DNA of 64,000 bases from Burkholderiales bacterium (GTDB taxonomy: Bacteria > Pseudomonadota > Gammaproteobacteria > Burkholderiales > SG8-39), in assembly GCA_020848075.1 (NCBI GenBank), contig JADLAV010000061.1:124001-188000 (forward strand), read 5' to 3'. The notes under the pieces were generated by a model. That model had not been told where the DNA came from. It was given only the letters and a program-made list of their open reading frames with translations, and did no database searches. Each line of letters opens with the position of its first letter. The first letter of the stretch is position 1. Of this stretch, positions 1-9,549 are shown in pieces. A program made the position numbers and the translations under genes.

Positions 1-354
1 CGGATCGCGCTCGGTCGCGCGCGCGTAGCTCGCCAGCGCCTCCTCGCCGCGGCCGAGCGCGCGCAGCGCGTTGCCGAGGTTGAGATGGCAGAGCCCGACC
101 GTGCCGTCGCGCACGATCGCCCGTTCGATCAGCGCGACCGCCGCAGCGTCATCGCCGCGCTGGTGTGCGGCAAGCCCCGCGAGGTGCAGCGCCTGCGCGT
201 GATCCGGCGCCGCGGCGAGGATGCGACGGTAGATCGCATCGGCCGCGTCGATGCGCCCCTGCTCGTGCAGCGCGAGCGCTGCCTCGAGCTCGGCCTGGTG
301 CGCGCGGGCGCGCCGCCCCGGGAAGGCATCGCGGAGCCGGCCGAGCAGGCGCAT
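1..354 (-). CDS. TPR-repeat protein, N-terminal part (cut by window edge)
   Basis: The minus strand is open from an ATG at 354 down to base 1, giving the first 118 residues of a longer protein. It begins MRLLGRLRDAFPGRRARAHQ and continues with helical tetratricopeptide-like units, for example AIYRRILAAAPDHAQALHLA and CHLNLGNALRALGRGEEALA. These carry the usual TPR spacing of small and large residues. TPR arrays mediate protein-protein contacts, so no specific role can be given from this part. The start lies 11 bases after the suhB stop on the same strand, so the two genes are probably co-transcribed. The C-terminal part, which could hold a catalytic domain, is outside the window. Confidence 0.72.
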   Translation of the reverse strand, partial: MRLLGRLRDAFPGRRARAHQAELEAALALHEQGRIDAADAIYRRILAAAPDHAQALHLAGLAAHQRGDDAAAVALIERAIVRDGTVGLCHLNLGNALRALGRGEEALASYARATERDP

Positions 355-365
355 CGGTCCGTGCC

Positions 366-1166
366 TCACGCCTTGCGCTGGTGCTCCGCCGAGAGGAGCG
401 GCAGCAGCTGGCCGAAGATCTTCGGCGAGCCGCACACGATGTGCCCCTTGTCGAGGTAACCCTCTTCGCCGTCGAGGTCGGCCACGAGCCCGCCGGCTTC
501 GAGGATGAGCAGGCATCCGGCCGCCATGTCCCACGGCGAGAGCCCGATCTCCCAGAAGCCGTCGAGCCGCCCGGCTGCGACGTAGGCGAGATCGAGCGCG
601 GCGGCGCCGGCGCGCCGCACGCCCGCCGTCCGGCGGACCACGGCCTTGAACATCCGCGTGTACTCCTCGAGATACGCGAGCTCGCGGAACGGGAAGCCCG
701 TGCCGATCAGCGCTTCGCTCATGCGGCTGCGTTTCGCGACGCGGATGCGCCGGTCGTTCAGAAACGCGCCCCGGCCGCGCGAGGCGGTGAAGAGCTCGTT
801 GCGCGTCGGATCGAAGACGACCGCCTGCGCGAGGGTGCCCCGGTGCCGCAGCGCGATCGAGACCGCGTACTGCGGAAAGCCGTGGATGAAGTTGGTGGTG
901 CCGTCGAGCGGATCGATGATCCAGGTGTAGTCCGAGGCGCCGGAGGCGCCGGACTCCTCTGCTAGAATGGCGTGGTCCGGATACGCCTTCGCCAGCACGT
1001 CGATCGCCGCGGCCTCCGCGGCCCGGTCGACTTCGGTCACGAAATCGCTCTGCCGCTTGGTCGTGACCGTGACGGCCTCGATGTCGCGCGACGCGCGGCT
1101 GATCACCGCGCCGGCGCGGCGCGCGGCCTTCACGGCAACGGTGAGCATGGGGTGAAGCTGATGCAT
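366..1166 (-). CDS. suhB: Inositol-1-monophosphatase family protein SuhB
   Basis: 266 residues, the usual size of SuhB/IMPase. The Mg-dependent phosphatase signatures are complete: E70-E71 in [18 protein letters not shown] at 82-93 with metal ligands D85 and D88, and WDMAAG with D213 near the C-terminus. The known family activity is hydrolysis of inositol monophosphate; in proteobacteria SuhB also associates with the rRNA transcription antitermination complex. The gene diverges from trmJ, and the space between the two starts is about 100 bases or less, so their promoters must overlap. A TPR gene follows on the same strand. Function is well supported; the physiological substrate is not shown by sequence. 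Confidence 0.95.
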   Translation of the reverse strand: MHQLHPMLTVAVKAARRAGAVISRASRDIEAVTVTTKRQSDFVTEVDRAAEAAAIDVLAKAYPDHAILAEESGASGASDYTWIIDPLDGTTNFIHGFPQYAVSIALRHRGTLAQAVVFDPTRNELFTASRGRGAFLNDRRIRVAKRSRMSEALIGTGFPFRELAYLEEYTRMFKAVVRRTAGVRRAGAAALDLAYVAAGRLDGFWEIGLSPWDMAAGCLLILEAGGLVADLDGEEGYLDKGHIVCGSPKIFGQLLPLLSAEHQRKA

Positions 1167-1267
1167 GTTCGCTCGAGGGGCGGGAGGCGACGCGCTCGCG
1201 GAAATTCGGAGAACCCACGATTCTAACGAATCTATCCGCCGCAGACCCGCTCGCGCGCATTCGCGTC

Positions 1268-1975
1268 GTGCTCGTCGGCACGACGCACCCCGGGAACATC
1301 GGCGCCGCGGCGCGCGCGCTGAAGACGATGGGGCTCGCGCGGCTCGTGCTCGTCGCGCCGCGCACGTTCCCGGATCCTGAGGCCGAAGCGCGCGCGAGCG
1401 GAGCGGCCGACGTGCTGGCGGAAGCGCGGGTGGTTCCGACGCTCGATCAGGCGCTTGCCGGCACCACGCTCGCGATCGCGCTCTCGGCGCGGCGGCGCGG
1501 GCTCTCCCTGCCGGAGCTCGACGCGCGCGCGGCCGCGGACCTCGCGGTGACGGAGGCGCAGCACGGCGAAGTCGCGCTCGTGTTCGGCACCGAATCGGTC
1601 GGCCTGTCGAACGACGAGACGCTCAAGTGCCAGCGCCTTGCCTGGATCCCGACCGGAGCGAGCTACTCGTCGCTGAACCTGGCGGCGGCCGTGCAGGTGG
1701 TCGCCTACGAGCTGCACATGGCGGCGGGCGCGCCGCCGCGACCGGGCACGGGCTTCGATGCGGCAAGCCTCGAGGAAGTCGAGGCGTTCTTCGCGCACCT
1801 CGAGCGCAACCTCGTGGTGTCGGGGTTTCTCGATCCGGCGCAGCCGAAGCGGCTGATGGAGCGTCTGCGGCGGCTCTTCGGACGGGCACGGCTCGAGCGC
1901 GAGGAGGTCAACATCCTGCGCGGAATCCTCACCGCCTGGGACGGCTTCGGGGCGCGAAAGCGCCGATCGCGGTGA
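1268..1975 (+). CDS. trmJ: tRNA (cytidine/uridine-2'-O-)-methyltransferase TrmJ
   Basis: A SPOUT-fold methyltransferase of about 235 residues. The N-terminal [20 protein letters not shown] matches the TrmJ RNA-binding and knot start. [12 protein letters not shown] and [16 protein letters not shown] are the SAM-binding knot motifs, and the C-terminal [17 protein letters not shown] is typical of TrmJ. The family 2'-O-methylates position 32 of certain tRNAs. The start is uncertain. GTG 1268 is used here, but homology (E. coli begins NIRIVLVETSHTGN) extends a few codons upstream through ARIRV, where no ATG, GTG or TTG is in frame back to at least 1202. The true start may therefore be a rare codon, or the protein may be slightly shorter than its homologues. 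It diverges from suhB. Confidence 0.92.
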   Translation: MLVGTTHPGNIGAAARALKTMGLARLVLVAPRTFPDPEAEARASGAADVLAEARVVPTLDQALAGTTLAIALSARRRGLSLPELDARAAADLAVTEAQHGEVALVFGTESVGLSNDETLKCQRLAWIPTGASYSSLNLAAAVQVVAYELHMAAGAPPRPGTGFDAASLEEVEAFFAHLERNLVVSGFLDPAQPKRLMERLRRLFGRARLEREEVNILRGILTAWDGFGARKRRSR

Positions 1976-2032
1976 CGGGCGCCCTGGGAGCGGGGGCGGG
2001 CGCAGGGCGCAACCAGCACACACAGCCCAAAG

Positions 2033-2062
2033 TTGACTGAATCGCTAGGGTTTGGCCATAAT
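2033..2062 (+). promoter_or_regulatory. Probable sigma70 promoter of cysE
   Basis: TTGACT (2033-2038) and CATAAT (2057-2062) are separated by 18 bases, and the cysE start at 2089 is 27 bases downstream of the -10. The five-of-six match in each box and the position in the trmJ-cysE gap make this one of the better promoters visible in the window. It suggests that cysE is transcribed separately from trmJ. Confidence 0.6.
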
Positions 2063-2088
2063 GGCCGGACTCGACAGGATTTTTCGCC

Positions 2089-2838
2089 ATGTTCGCCCGA
2101 CTCCGTGAGGACATCGACTCGGTCTTCGACCGCGACCCGGCGGCGCGCACGCGCTTCGAGGTCCTCACCTGCTACCCGGGGCTGCACGCGATCCTCTTCC
2201 ACCGCCTCAGCCATTGGCTGTGGGGACGCGGGCTGCGCTGGTTCGCCCGCTGGGTCTCGCACTTGGCGCGCTGGCTCACCGGCATCGAGATCCATCCTGG
2301 CGCCACGATCGGGCGCCGCTTTTTCATCGACCACGGCATGGGGATCGTGATCGGCGAGACCGCGATCATCGGCGACGATTGCACGCTCTATCACGGCGTG
2401 ACCCTCGGCGGCACCAGTTGGCGGAAGGGTAAGCGCCACCCGACGCTCGGGAACGGCGTGGTGATCGGCGCGGGCGCGAAAGTGCTCGGACCGATCAACG
2501 TGGGCGACGGTGCGAAGATCGGCTCGAACGCGGTGGTGGTGAAGGACGTGCCGCCGGGTGCCACCGCGGTCGGCATTCCTGCCCGGATCATGGAGACGCC
2601 GGACGAGCTCAAGCGCGAGGTGCACGCCGCGAAGCTCGGCTTCTCGGCGTATGCGCTCTCCGGGCGCGGCGACGACGATCCGGTGGCGAAGGCCATTCGC
2701 GGCCTCACCGATCACACGGCCGAGGTCGAGCAGCAGGTGAAGGCGCTCTCCGAGCAGGTTCGAGTGCTCGAGAGCCGGCTGCGCGCGGCGGACGAGCGCA
2801 CCGAGCCGCCGACGCTGCGCAAAGTCGTGGACAAGTGA
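2089..2838 (+). CDS. cysE: Serine O-acetyltransferase CysE
   Basis: 249 residues. Acetylates L-serine with acetyl-CoA, the first step of cysteine synthesis. An N-terminal helical segment (about 1-60) precedes a left-handed beta-helix of hexapeptide repeats (about 65-165), seen in [20 protein letters not shown] and [20 protein letters not shown]. The acetyltransferase signature [13 protein letters not shown] and the loop HGVTLGGT contain the conserved active-site histidines and glycines. The last ~60 residues form a charged, probably coiled-coil tail, as in the shorter EpsC-like class. The stop is one base away from the stop of the convergent serB gene, so there is no room for a separate terminator between them. 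Confidence 0.95.
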   Translation: MFARLREDIDSVFDRDPAARTRFEVLTCYPGLHAILFHRLSHWLWGRGLRWFARWVSHLARWLTGIEIHPGATIGRRFFIDHGMGIVIGETAIIGDDCTLYHGVTLGGTSWRKGKRHPTLGNGVVIGAGAKVLGPINVGDGAKIGSNAVVVKDVPPGATAVGIPARIMETPDELKREVHAAKLGFSAYALSGRGDDDPVAKAIRGLTDHTAEVEQQVKALSEQVRVLESRLRAADERTEPPTLRKVVDK

Positions 2839-2839
2839 G

Positions 2840-3670
2840 CTAGGGGAAAAGGGCCAGCACGCCGTCCAGCCCGACGTGGTTGAGGCAGTAGGTCGCCTTC
2901 TCGCGCACGAGCGGCTTCGCGCGGTAGGCGATGCTGGTGCCTGCCTCGGCCATCATCACGAGATCGTTGGCGCCGTCGCCGATCGCGAGCACCTGCGCGC
3001 GATCCAGCCCGTGCGCATCGCGCGCCGCGCGTAGGGCGGCGGCTTTCCCCTCGGCGTCGAGGATCGTGCCGACGAGCCGGCCGGTGAGCCGGCCTCCGGC
3101 GATCTCCAGGACGTTCGACGCGGTCTCGTCGAAGCCGAGCCGCGCCTTCAACCGGTCGGTGAAGTAGGTGAAGCCGCCCGAGACGAGCAACGTGTGGATG
3201 CCGAGGCTCCGCAGCCGCGACATCAGGGCCTCGGTCCCGTTCGTGATCCGCAGCCGCTCGGCGTACACGCGCTCGAGCGCGTTCTCCGGGAGCCCCGCGA
3301 GGAGCGAAACGCGACGCCGGAGCGACTCCCGGTACGCGATCTCGCCGCGCATCGCCGCCGCGGTGACCGCGGCGACCTCGCTGCCCGCACCCGCGAGCTC
3401 GGCGAGCTCGTCCACGCACTCGATCGTGATCACCGTCGAGTCCATGTCGAAGACGACCAGCCGGAAGTCGGCGAGCCGCGCCTGCGGCGCCACGAATCCG
3501 AAATCGAGCTGCGCGCCCTCGCAGTACGCCGCGACGCCCTCACGCTCGTGCGCCTCGGGGAGCCGGAACGCGTCCGGGCCGATGCGGACCGCGGCGGTCG
3601 CGCCGGTGATCTTGGCGAGGTTCTCGAGATGGCGGGGCGTAACCGCGGGCCCCTGGACGACGAGGTTCAT
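2840..3670 (-). CDS. serB: Phosphoserine phosphatase SerB
   Basis: 276 residues. Removes phosphate from L-3-phosphoserine, the last step of serine synthesis. This pairs naturally with the neighbouring cysE, which consumes serine. The HAD-family nucleophile motif is VVFDMDSTV with D75 and D77. A later HAD motif is LAIGDGANDLVMMAEAGTSI, with the metal-binding aspartates. An N-terminal ~65-residue domain precedes the catalytic core, as in other SerB proteins. The start MNLVVQGP at 3670 overlaps the stop of the upstream DAHP synthase gene by four bases (ATGA), so translation is probably coupled. Longer readings upstream only run through the aro gene in the wrong frame. Confidence 0.95.
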   Translation of the reverse strand: MNLVVQGPAVTPRHLENLAKITGATAAVRIGPDAFRLPEAHEREGVAAYCEGAQLDFGFVAPQARLADFRLVVFDMDSTVITIECVDELAELAGAGSEVAAVTAAAMRGEIAYRESLRRRVSLLAGLPENALERVYAERLRITNGTEALMSRLRSLGIHTLLVSGGFTYFTDRLKARLGFDETASNVLEIAGGRLTGRLVGTILDAEGKAAALRAARDAHGLDRAQVLAIGDGANDLVMMAEAGTSIAYRAKPLVREKATYCLNHVGLDGVLALFP

Positions 3671-4770
3671 GCCGCCGCGGGGTCTGACTGCGGCTCGCCG
3701 TGCCGGGCGGCGAGCGCATCGTGCAGCGGGCCGCGCGCCTCGCGCAGCACGCGCTCGGTGGTGGCCCAGTCGAGGCAGGCGTCGGTCACCGAGCAACCGT
3801 AGCGGAGCTGCGCGAGATCGGCCGGGATCGGCTGGTTGCCCGCCTCGATGAAGCTCTCGATCATCAGACCCACGATCGATCGGTTGCCCTGGCGGATCTG
3901 GTGCACCACGTCGCGCATCACGAGCGGCTGCAGCTCGGGCCGTTTGTACGAGTTCGCGTGCGAGCAATCGACCACGATGTTGAGCGGGAGCTTCGCCCGC
4001 GCGAGGGTCTGCTCGACGAGCGAGACGCTCACCGTGTCGTAGTTCGGGCGCTCGGCGCCGCCGCGCAGCACGATGTGACCGTAGCGGTTGCCGCGCGTGC
4101 GCACGACTGCCGAGCGGCCCTGCGGGTTGATCCCGAGGAAGCTGTGCGGGAGCGACGCCGAGCGGATCGCGTTCACGGCGGCCTCGATATCGCCGTCGGT
4201 GCCGTTCTTGAAGCCGACCGGGGTGGAGAGCCCGCTCGACATTTCGCGGTGCGTCTGCGACTCGCTCGTGCGTGCGCCGATGGCGGTCCACGAGATGAGA
4301 TCCCCGAGGTACTGCGGCGCGATCGGATCGAGCGCCTCGGTTGCCGCGGGCAGGCCGAGCTCGGCCACGCGAAGCAGGAACTCGCGCGCCTTCTGCATCC
4401 CTTCCTCGATGTGGAAGGAATCGTCCATGCGCGGATCGTTGATGAAGCCCTTCCAGCCGGTCGCCGTGCGCGGCTTCTCGAAGTAGATGCGCATCAGCAG
4501 GAAGAAGGTGTCGGCGAGATCCTCGGCGAGCCGCTTCAGCCGGCCCGCGTAATCGAGCCCGGCCGCCGGGTCGTGGATCGAGCAGGGGCCCACGATGACG
4601 AACATGCGCGGGTCCTTGCGATCCAGGATGCGCTCGATCGTCTCGCGGCCGGTGATCACGGTGCGCGCGGCCGCGGGCGTGAGCGGGAGGCGGTGCTTCA
4701 CGTCCTCGGGCGAGGGCATCAGGTCGAACCCGCCGACGTTGACGTTCTCCATCTGCAGCGTGTGGGTCAT
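3667..4770 (-). CDS. aroG: 3-deoxy-7-phosphoheptulonate (DAHP) synthase, class I
   Basis: 367 residues, the size of the E. coli AroF/G/H group. Condenses phosphoenolpyruvate with erythrose 4-phosphate, the first step of aromatic amino-acid synthesis. Seen directly: FVIVGPCSIHDP near the N-terminus (PEP-binding and metal ligand region), GARTSESQTHREMSSGLSTP, VGFKNGTDGD, and VDCSHANSYK. These are the family signatures. The N-terminal extension that forms the allosteric site in this class is present, but I cannot tell which aromatic amino acid inhibits the enzyme. It sits 25 bases downstream of mfd and overlaps serB by four bases, so mfd-aroG-serB may be one transcription unit. Confidence 0.95.
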   Translation of the reverse strand: MTHTLQMENVNVGGFDLMPSPEDVKHRLPLTPAAARTVITGRETIERILDRKDPRMFVIVGPCSIHDPAAGLDYAGRLKRLAEDLADTFFLLMRIYFEKPRTATGWKGFINDPRMDDSFHIEEGMQKAREFLLRVAELGLPAATEALDPIAPQYLGDLISWTAIGARTSESQTHREMSSGLSTPVGFKNGTDGDIEAAVNAIRSASLPHSFLGINPQGRSAVVRTRGNRYGHIVLRGGAERPNYDTVSVSLVEQTLARAKLPLNIVVDCSHANSYKRPELQPLVMRDVVHQIRQGNRSIVGLMIESFIEAGNQPIPADLAQLRYGCSVTDACLDWATTERVLREARGPLHDALAARHGEPQSDPAAA

Positions 4771-4795
4771 GGGCGGTCTCGTGCGCGATATTCCA

Positions 4796-7700
4796 TCAAT
4801 GCGTCGTCGGCGCGAGCTGCCGCAGGACCTCGCGCACCCCTTGTGCGCGCTCCCTGAGCGTGGCCGAGGCGCGCTCGATGCGCAGCCTGCTCGGCCCTTG
4901 CAGGCGCCAGCCGCGGTTCTTCTGGATGAGCTCGATGATTCGCGCCGGATCGACGGCGGGGTGCGCCTCGAAGTGGATCACCACGGCCTCGGCGGTCGCG
5001 TCCACCCGCGCGATGCCGAGCGCGCGCGAAAGGATGCGCAGCCGGTGGCTTTCGAGGAGCGCCTGGGCCTGCTCCGGCAGCGGGCCGAAGCGGTCCACCA
5101 GCTCCTCGTGCATCGCGGTGAGCGCTTCGTCGGTCTCGCAGTTCGCCAGGCGCTTGTAGACCACGAGCCGCTCGTGCACGTCGGAGCAGTAACCGGAGGG
5201 CAGCAGCACCGGCCGGTGCAGGTTGATCTCGGTCGCGACCCCGAGCGGCTGCGAGAGGTCGGGCTCGCGCCCCGCCTTCAGCGCGCGCACTGCGTGGTTG
5301 AGCATGTCGGCGTAGAGGTTGAAGCCGACTTCCTGGATCTCGCCGCTCTGCGACTCGCCGAGCACCTCGCCCGCGCCGCGGATCTCGAGGTCGTGCATGG
5401 CGAGATAGAAGCCGGAGCCGAGCTCCTCCATCGTCTGGATCGCCTCGAGCCGTTTCTTCGCGGCGGCCGTGAGCGCCTCCTCGGGCGGAGTCAGCAGGTA
5501 GGCGTAGGCCTGGTGGTGCGAGCGCCCGACGCGGCCGCGCAGCTGGTGCAGCTGCGCGAGCCCGAGCTTGTCGGCGCGGTTGATCACGATCGTGTTCGCG
5601 GTCGGGATGTCGATGCCGGTCTCGATGATCGTCGAGCACACCAGGAGGTTCGTCCGCTGCTGCAGGAACTCGCGCATCACGCGCTCGAGCTCGCGCTCGC
5701 GCATCTGGCCGTGCGCCACCGCGATCCGCGCCTCAGGGAGGAGCTCGCCGAGCTTCTCGCGCATCGCCTCGATCGACTCGACCTCGTTGTGCAGGAAGTA
5801 GACCTGGCCGCCGCGCTTCAGCTCGCGCAGGCAGGCCTCGCGGACGAGGCCGGGCGAGTAGTTGGCGACGAAGGTCTTGATGGCGAGGCGCTTCGCGGGC
5901 GCCGTGGCGATCACCGAGAGATCGCGCAGGCCCTCGAGCGACATGGCGAGCGTGCGCGGGATCGGCGTCGCGGTCAGGGTGAGCACGTCCACCTCCGCGC
6001 GCAGGCGCTTCAGCGCCTCCTTTTGGCGCACGCCGAAGCGGTGCTCCTCGTCCACGATCGCAAGCCCCAGCCGCGCGAACTTCACGTCGCGCGAGAGGAG
6101 CTTGTGGGTGCCGACGACGATGTCGATGCGGCCCGCGGCGAGCGCGTCGAGCGTCGCCCGCTGCTCCTTGCCGGTCCGGAACCGCGAGAGCTCGGCGAGC
6201 CTCACCGGCCAGTCGGCGAACCGGTCGCCGAAGGTGTTGAAGTGCTGCTCGGCGAGCAGCGTCGTCGGCGTGAGGACGGCGACCTGGCGGCCGTCCGCCA
6301 CCGCGATGAACGCGGCGCGCAGCGCCACCTCGGTCTTGCCGAAGCCGACGTCGCCGCACACGAGCCGGTCCATCGGCTTCGCCGAGCGCATATCCTCGGC
6401 CACCGCGGCGATGGTGGCGGCCTGGTCGGGCGTCTCCTCGAAGCCGAAGCCCTCGGCGAAGGCGTCGAGGTCGTGCGCCGCCACCGCGAATGCGTGTCCT
6501 TCGCGCGCGGCGCGCTTCGCGTAGAGCGCGAGGAGTTCGGCGGCGGTGTCGCGCACCTGCTCGGCCGCCTTGCGCTTCGCCTTCTCCCACTGGTCGCCGC
6601 CGAGGCGGTGCAGCGGCGCGGCCTCGGCCGGACCGCCGGAGTAGCGCCCGATGACGTGCAGCTGCGCGACCGGGACGTAGAGCTTGTCGGCGCCCGCGTA
6701 CTCGAGCTGCAGGAACTCGGTCTCGCCCTCGCCGAGGTCGAGGCTCACGAGGCCGCGGTAGCGGCCGATGCCGTGGCTCTCGTGCACCACCGGGTCGCCG
6801 ATCGCGAGCTCCGAGAGGTCGCGCAGCATGCCGTCGACCGAGCTCCGCTTCTCGCGCTCGCGCCCGATGCGGGCACGCGCGGTGCCGGCGTAGAGCTCCG
6901 ATTCGGTGACGATCGCGATGCCCTCCGCCGGCAGAGCGAAGCCGCTCGCAAGGGGTCCGACGCCGAGCATCAGGCGCTCGGACGAGGCGGCGAACTGCCC
7001 GAAGTTCGCGCACGGCGCCGGATGCAACCCGTACTCGGCGAAGTACTCGGTCATGGTCTCGCGGCGCCCGGGCGAGTCCGCGAGCACCAGCGTGCGCGCG
7101 GGGCTCGCGGCGAGATAGGCCTTCAGCGAGTGGAGGGGATCGGCGGCGCGGCGCTCGACGGCGATGCCGGGCAGCGCGTGGGCGGCGAAGGCGTCGGCGT
7201 CGTGCCGTGCGAGGGGGACGGCGTGCAGGTCCACCCGCGCGAAGTCGCGGAGCGCGACGAACAGCTCCTCGGCGCGCAGGAAGAGATCCGACGGTGGCAG
7301 CAGCGGCCGGTCGCGATCGCCGCGCAGCAACTGGTACCGCGAGCCGGTGTCGCGCCAGAATTGGTCGATCGCCCCGTGCACGTCATGGTGCAGGGCGATC
7401 GTCGTGCCGGTGGGCAGGTAGTCGAAGAGGGTGCCCGTCTTCTCGAAAAAGAGCGGCAGGTAGTACTCGACGCCGGGCGGCGGCACGCCGTTCGAGACAT
7501 CCTTGTACACCGGGCTCTTGGTGACGTCGCCCTCGAACGCGTCGCGGAAGCGCTGCCGAAAGCGGTTGCGGCCGGCCTCGTCCATCGGGAACTCGCGCGC
7601 CGGCAGCAGGCGGATCTCCTGCGCCTGGTAGATCGTGCGCTGGGTGTCGACGTCGAAGGTGCGGATCGACTCGATCTCGTCGTCGGCGAGGTCGATGCGA

Positions 7701-8230
7701 TAGGGGACCGCGCTGCCCATCGGGAAGAGGTCGATCAGCCCGCCGCGCACGCAGTACTCGCCGGGCGCCACCACCTGGGTGACGGGGGCGTAGCCGGCGA
7801 GGGTGAGCTGGCTCCGCAGGCGCGCCGCGTCGAGCTTGGCGCTGCGCTGCAGGAAGAACGTGTACGCCGCGAGATACTCGGCAGGCGGCAGGCGGTAGAG
7901 GGCGGTCGTCGCCGGTACGATCAGCGCGTCGCACTCGCCCTGCGTGACCCGGTACAGCGTTTCGAGCCGCTCCGAAACGAGGTCCTGGTGCGGCGAGAAC
8001 GCGTCGTAGGGCAGCGTCTCCCAGTCGGGGAAGAGCGCAACGCGCAGCTCGGGCGCGAACCAGACGATCTCCTCGCGCAGGCGCTGCGCGTCGAGCGCGG
8101 ACGCGCACACGATCGCGAGCGGGCGCGACCGCGCGGCGATGCGCGCGAGCGCGAGCGCATCGGCGGAGCCGTGCAGCTCGCCGGGGCGGATGCGTTGCGG
8201 AGCCGCGGCCGGGGCGGAGTCGGCGAGCAC
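4796..8230 (-). CDS. mfd: Transcription-repair coupling factor Mfd
   Basis: 1144 residues, full length for Mfd. It displaces RNA polymerase stalled at DNA damage and recruits UvrA. Domains in order: UvrB-like N-terminal part (about 1-330), an RNA-polymerase-interacting Tudor-like domain around GDPVVHESHGIGRYRGL (about residues 475-550), and a RecG-like translocase with Walker A CGDVGFGKTEVALRAAF and DEEH box VDEEHRFGVRQKE. The second helicase lobe contains QLRGRVGRSHHQAYAYLL, the TRG region. A C-terminal UvrA-masking domain follows. The start MLADSAPAAAP diverges from ispD with a 127-base gap. A very long open frame antisense to this gene is a composition artefact. Confidence 0.97.
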   Translation of the reverse strand: MLADSAPAAAPQRIRPGELHGSADALALARIAARSRPLAIVCASALDAQRLREEIVWFAPELRVALFPDWETLPYDAFSPHQDLVSERLETLYRVTQGECDALIVPATTALYRLPPAEYLAAYTFFLQRSAKLDAARLRSQLTLAGYAPVTQVVAPGEYCVRGGLIDLFPMGSAVPYRIDLADDEIESIRTFDVDTQRTIYQAQEIRLLPAREFPMDEAGRNRFRQRFRDAFEGDVTKSPVYKDVSNGVPPPGVEYYLPLFFEKTGTLFDYLPTGTTIALHHDVHGAIDQFWRDTGSRYQLLRGDRDRPLLPPSDLFLRAEELFVALRDFARVDLHAVPLARHDADAFAAHALPGIAVERRAADPLHSLKAYLAASPARTLVLADSPGRRETMTEYFAEYGLHPAPCANFGQFAASSERLMLGVGPLASGFALPAEGIAIVTESELYAGTARARIGREREKRSSVDGMLRDLSELAIGDPVVHESHGIGRYRGLVSLDLGEGETEFLQLEYAGADKLYVPVAQLHVIGRYSGGPAEAAPLHRLGGDQWEKAKRKAAEQVRDTAAELLALYAKRAAREGHAFAVAAHDLDAFAEGFGFEETPDQAATIAAVAEDMRSAKPMDRLVCGDVGFGKTEVALRAAFIAVADGRQVAVLTPTTLLAEQHFNTFGDRFADWPVRLAELSRFRTGKEQRATLDALAAGRIDIVVGTHKLLSRDVKFARLGLAIVDEEHRFGVRQKEALKRLRAEVDVLTLTATPIPRTLAMSLEGLRDLSVIATAPAKRLAIKTFVANYSPGLVREACLRELKRGGQVYFLHNEVESIEAMREKLGELLPEARIAVAHGQMRERELERVMREFLQQRTNLLVCSTIIETGIDIPTANTIVINRADKLGLAQLHQLRGRVGRSHHQAYAYLLTPPEEALTAAAKKRLEAIQTMEELGSGFYLAMHDLEIRGAGEVLGESQSGEIQEVGFNLYADMLNHAVRALKAGREPDLSQPLGVATEINLHRPVLLPSGYCSDVHERLVVYKRLANCETDEALTAMHEELVDRFGPLPEQAQALLESHRLRILSRALGIARVDATAEAVVIHFEAHPAVDPARIIELIQKNRGWRLQGPSRLRIERASATLRERAQGVREVLRQLAPTTH

Positions 8231-8316
8231 GGCTAGGACGCCGACCGGCCGCGGATCGGCGCCGGGCGCACGCGGACGCGAATGTGGCGGAGAGACGGTC
8301 TGTTCAAGGGCGTTAG

Positions 8317-8322
8317 TATAAT
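8317..8322 (+). promoter_or_regulatory. Probable -10 element for ispD-ispF
   Basis: A perfect TATAAT lies 35 bases upstream of the ispD ATG, in the divergent mfd-ispD gap. No good TTGACA is found at 16-18 bases before it; the hexamer there reads GACGGT. The element is likely but the promoter is weak or activator-dependent by sequence. Confidence 0.45.
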
Positions 8323-8357
8323 GGGGTTGCGCTGCACAAAAAACGACCTAACTCCCA

Positions 8358-9053
8358 ATGACATCGCGGCTTTTCGGCCTGATCCCGGCAGCGGGGGCGG
8401 GTGCGCGCTTCGGTGCCGGCACGCCCAAGCAGTACACCGAGATCGCCGGACGGCCGCTCCTGCATCACGCCGCGCGCGCGCTCGCGTCGCACCCGGCGAT
8501 CGAGGCGGTCTTCGTCGTGCTCGCGATCGACGATCAGCGCTTCGGGAGCGTCGACTGGTCGGCCTTCGGCGACCGGATCGCGCCGCTCTTCTGCGGTGGA
8601 CCGACGCGGCGGGACAGCGTGATGAACGGCCTCGTCGCCATGGCGGACACGGTGAATCCCGACGATTGGGTGCTCGTCCACGACGCGGCGCGCCCGTGCC
8701 TGGACGAGGCGGCGCTCGCGCGGCTGATCGACGCGGTCTCCGGCGACGAGGTCGGCGGGATCCTCGCGGTGCCGGTGGCCGACACCCTGAAGCGCGCTGC
8801 GGGCGACGGCCGGATCGCCGCGACGGCGGCGCGCGAAGGCCTCTGGCAGGCGCAAACGCCGCAGATGTTCCGCCACGGCGTGCTCCTGCGTGCCATCGGC
8901 GCCGCGGGCGAGGTGACCGACGAGGCGGCGGCCGTCGAGGCGCTCGGCCTGCGTCCGCGACTCGTCCAGGGCAGCACCCGCAACCTGAAGGTCACCTACC
9001 CCGAGGACGTTGCGGTGGCCGCCGCGCTCGTCGGGAGCGCCGCGCGCCGATGA
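8358..9053 (+). CDS. ispD: 2-C-methyl-D-erythritol 4-phosphate cytidylyltransferase IspD
   Basis: 231 residues, standard length. Transfers CMP from CTP to 2-C-methylerythritol 4-phosphate in the non-mevalonate isoprenoid pathway. The nucleotide-binding loop is seen in [19 protein letters not shown]. The conserved [11 protein letters not shown] and the C-terminal [11 protein letters not shown] match the family. The gene is followed by ispF 10 bases later; ispD-ispF adjacency is common in proteobacteria, and in some bacteria the two are fused. The start ATG at 8358 follows the TATAAT at 8317. Confidence 0.96.
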   Translation: MTSRLFGLIPAAGAGARFGAGTPKQYTEIAGRPLLHHAARALASHPAIEAVFVVLAIDDQRFGSVDWSAFGDRIAPLFCGGPTRRDSVMNGLVAMADTVNPDDWVLVHDAARPCLDEAALARLIDAVSGDEVGGILAVPVADTLKRAAGDGRIAATAAREGLWQAQTPQMFRHGVLLRAIGAAGEVTDEAAAVEALGLRPRLVQGSTRNLKVTYPEDVAVAAALVGSAARR

Positions 9054-9063
9054 GCGACCGCTC

Positions 9064-9549
9064 ATGAGAATCGGCCACGGCTTCGACGTGCACGCGCTCG
9101 TTGCGGGACGGCCTCTGGTGATCGGCGGCGTGGCGATCCCGTTCGATCGCGGCCTTGCCGGCCACTCCGACGCCGACGTGCTGCTGCACGCAATCACCGA
9201 CGCGCTGCTCGGGGCCGCCGGCCTGGGGGACATCGGCCGGCACTTCCCCGACGACGATCCCCGGTTCAAGGACGTCGACAGCCGTGCGCTGCTGCGCACG
9301 GCCGCAGAGCGGGTGCGGCAGGCGGGCTTCGCGGTCGCCAACGTGGACGCGACGATTATCGCGCAGGCGCCGAAGATGGCGCCGCACGTCGCCCGGATGG
9401 TCGCCAACATCGCAGCCGACCTCGGGGTCGCGCCGGGGCAGGTGAACGTGAAAGCGAAGACCACCGAGCGGCTCGGCTTCGCCGGCCGCGGCGAAGGCAT
9501 CGCGGCCGAGGCGGTCGCCGCGCTCGAGGATGTCCGAGCCGGCCGGTGA
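9064..9549 (+). CDS. ispF: 2-C-methyl-D-erythritol 2,4-cyclodiphosphate synthase IspF
   Basis: 161 residues, the usual length. Forms the cyclic diphosphate intermediate of the MEP pathway. Zinc ligands are visible in [11 protein letters not shown] (D8 and H10) and in [16 protein letters not shown] (the third ligand, a histidine). [13 protein letters not shown] and [19 protein letters not shown] are the substrate-binding and C-terminal family signatures. The start at 9064 was chosen because the family begins [10 protein letters not shown]; an earlier in-frame start at 9010 would overlap ispD. The last 20 bases overlap thpR, which suggests translational coupling of the three genes. Confidence 0.96.
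   Translation: MRIGHGFDVHALVAGRPLVIGGVAIPFDRGLAGHSDADVLLHAITDALLGAAGLGDIGRHFPDDDPRFKDVDSRALLRTAAERVRQAGFAVANVDATIIAQAPKMAPHVARMVANIAADLGVAPGQVNVKAKTTERLGFAGRGEGIAAEAVAALEDVRAGR

Noticed and set aside
4595-8236. Very long open frame antisense to mfd, about 1200 codons
   Set aside because: High GC leaves few stop codons on the opposite strand. The residues are low-complexity Arg, Ala, Val, Leu and Glu with no fold, while mfd on the minus strand has every family motif.
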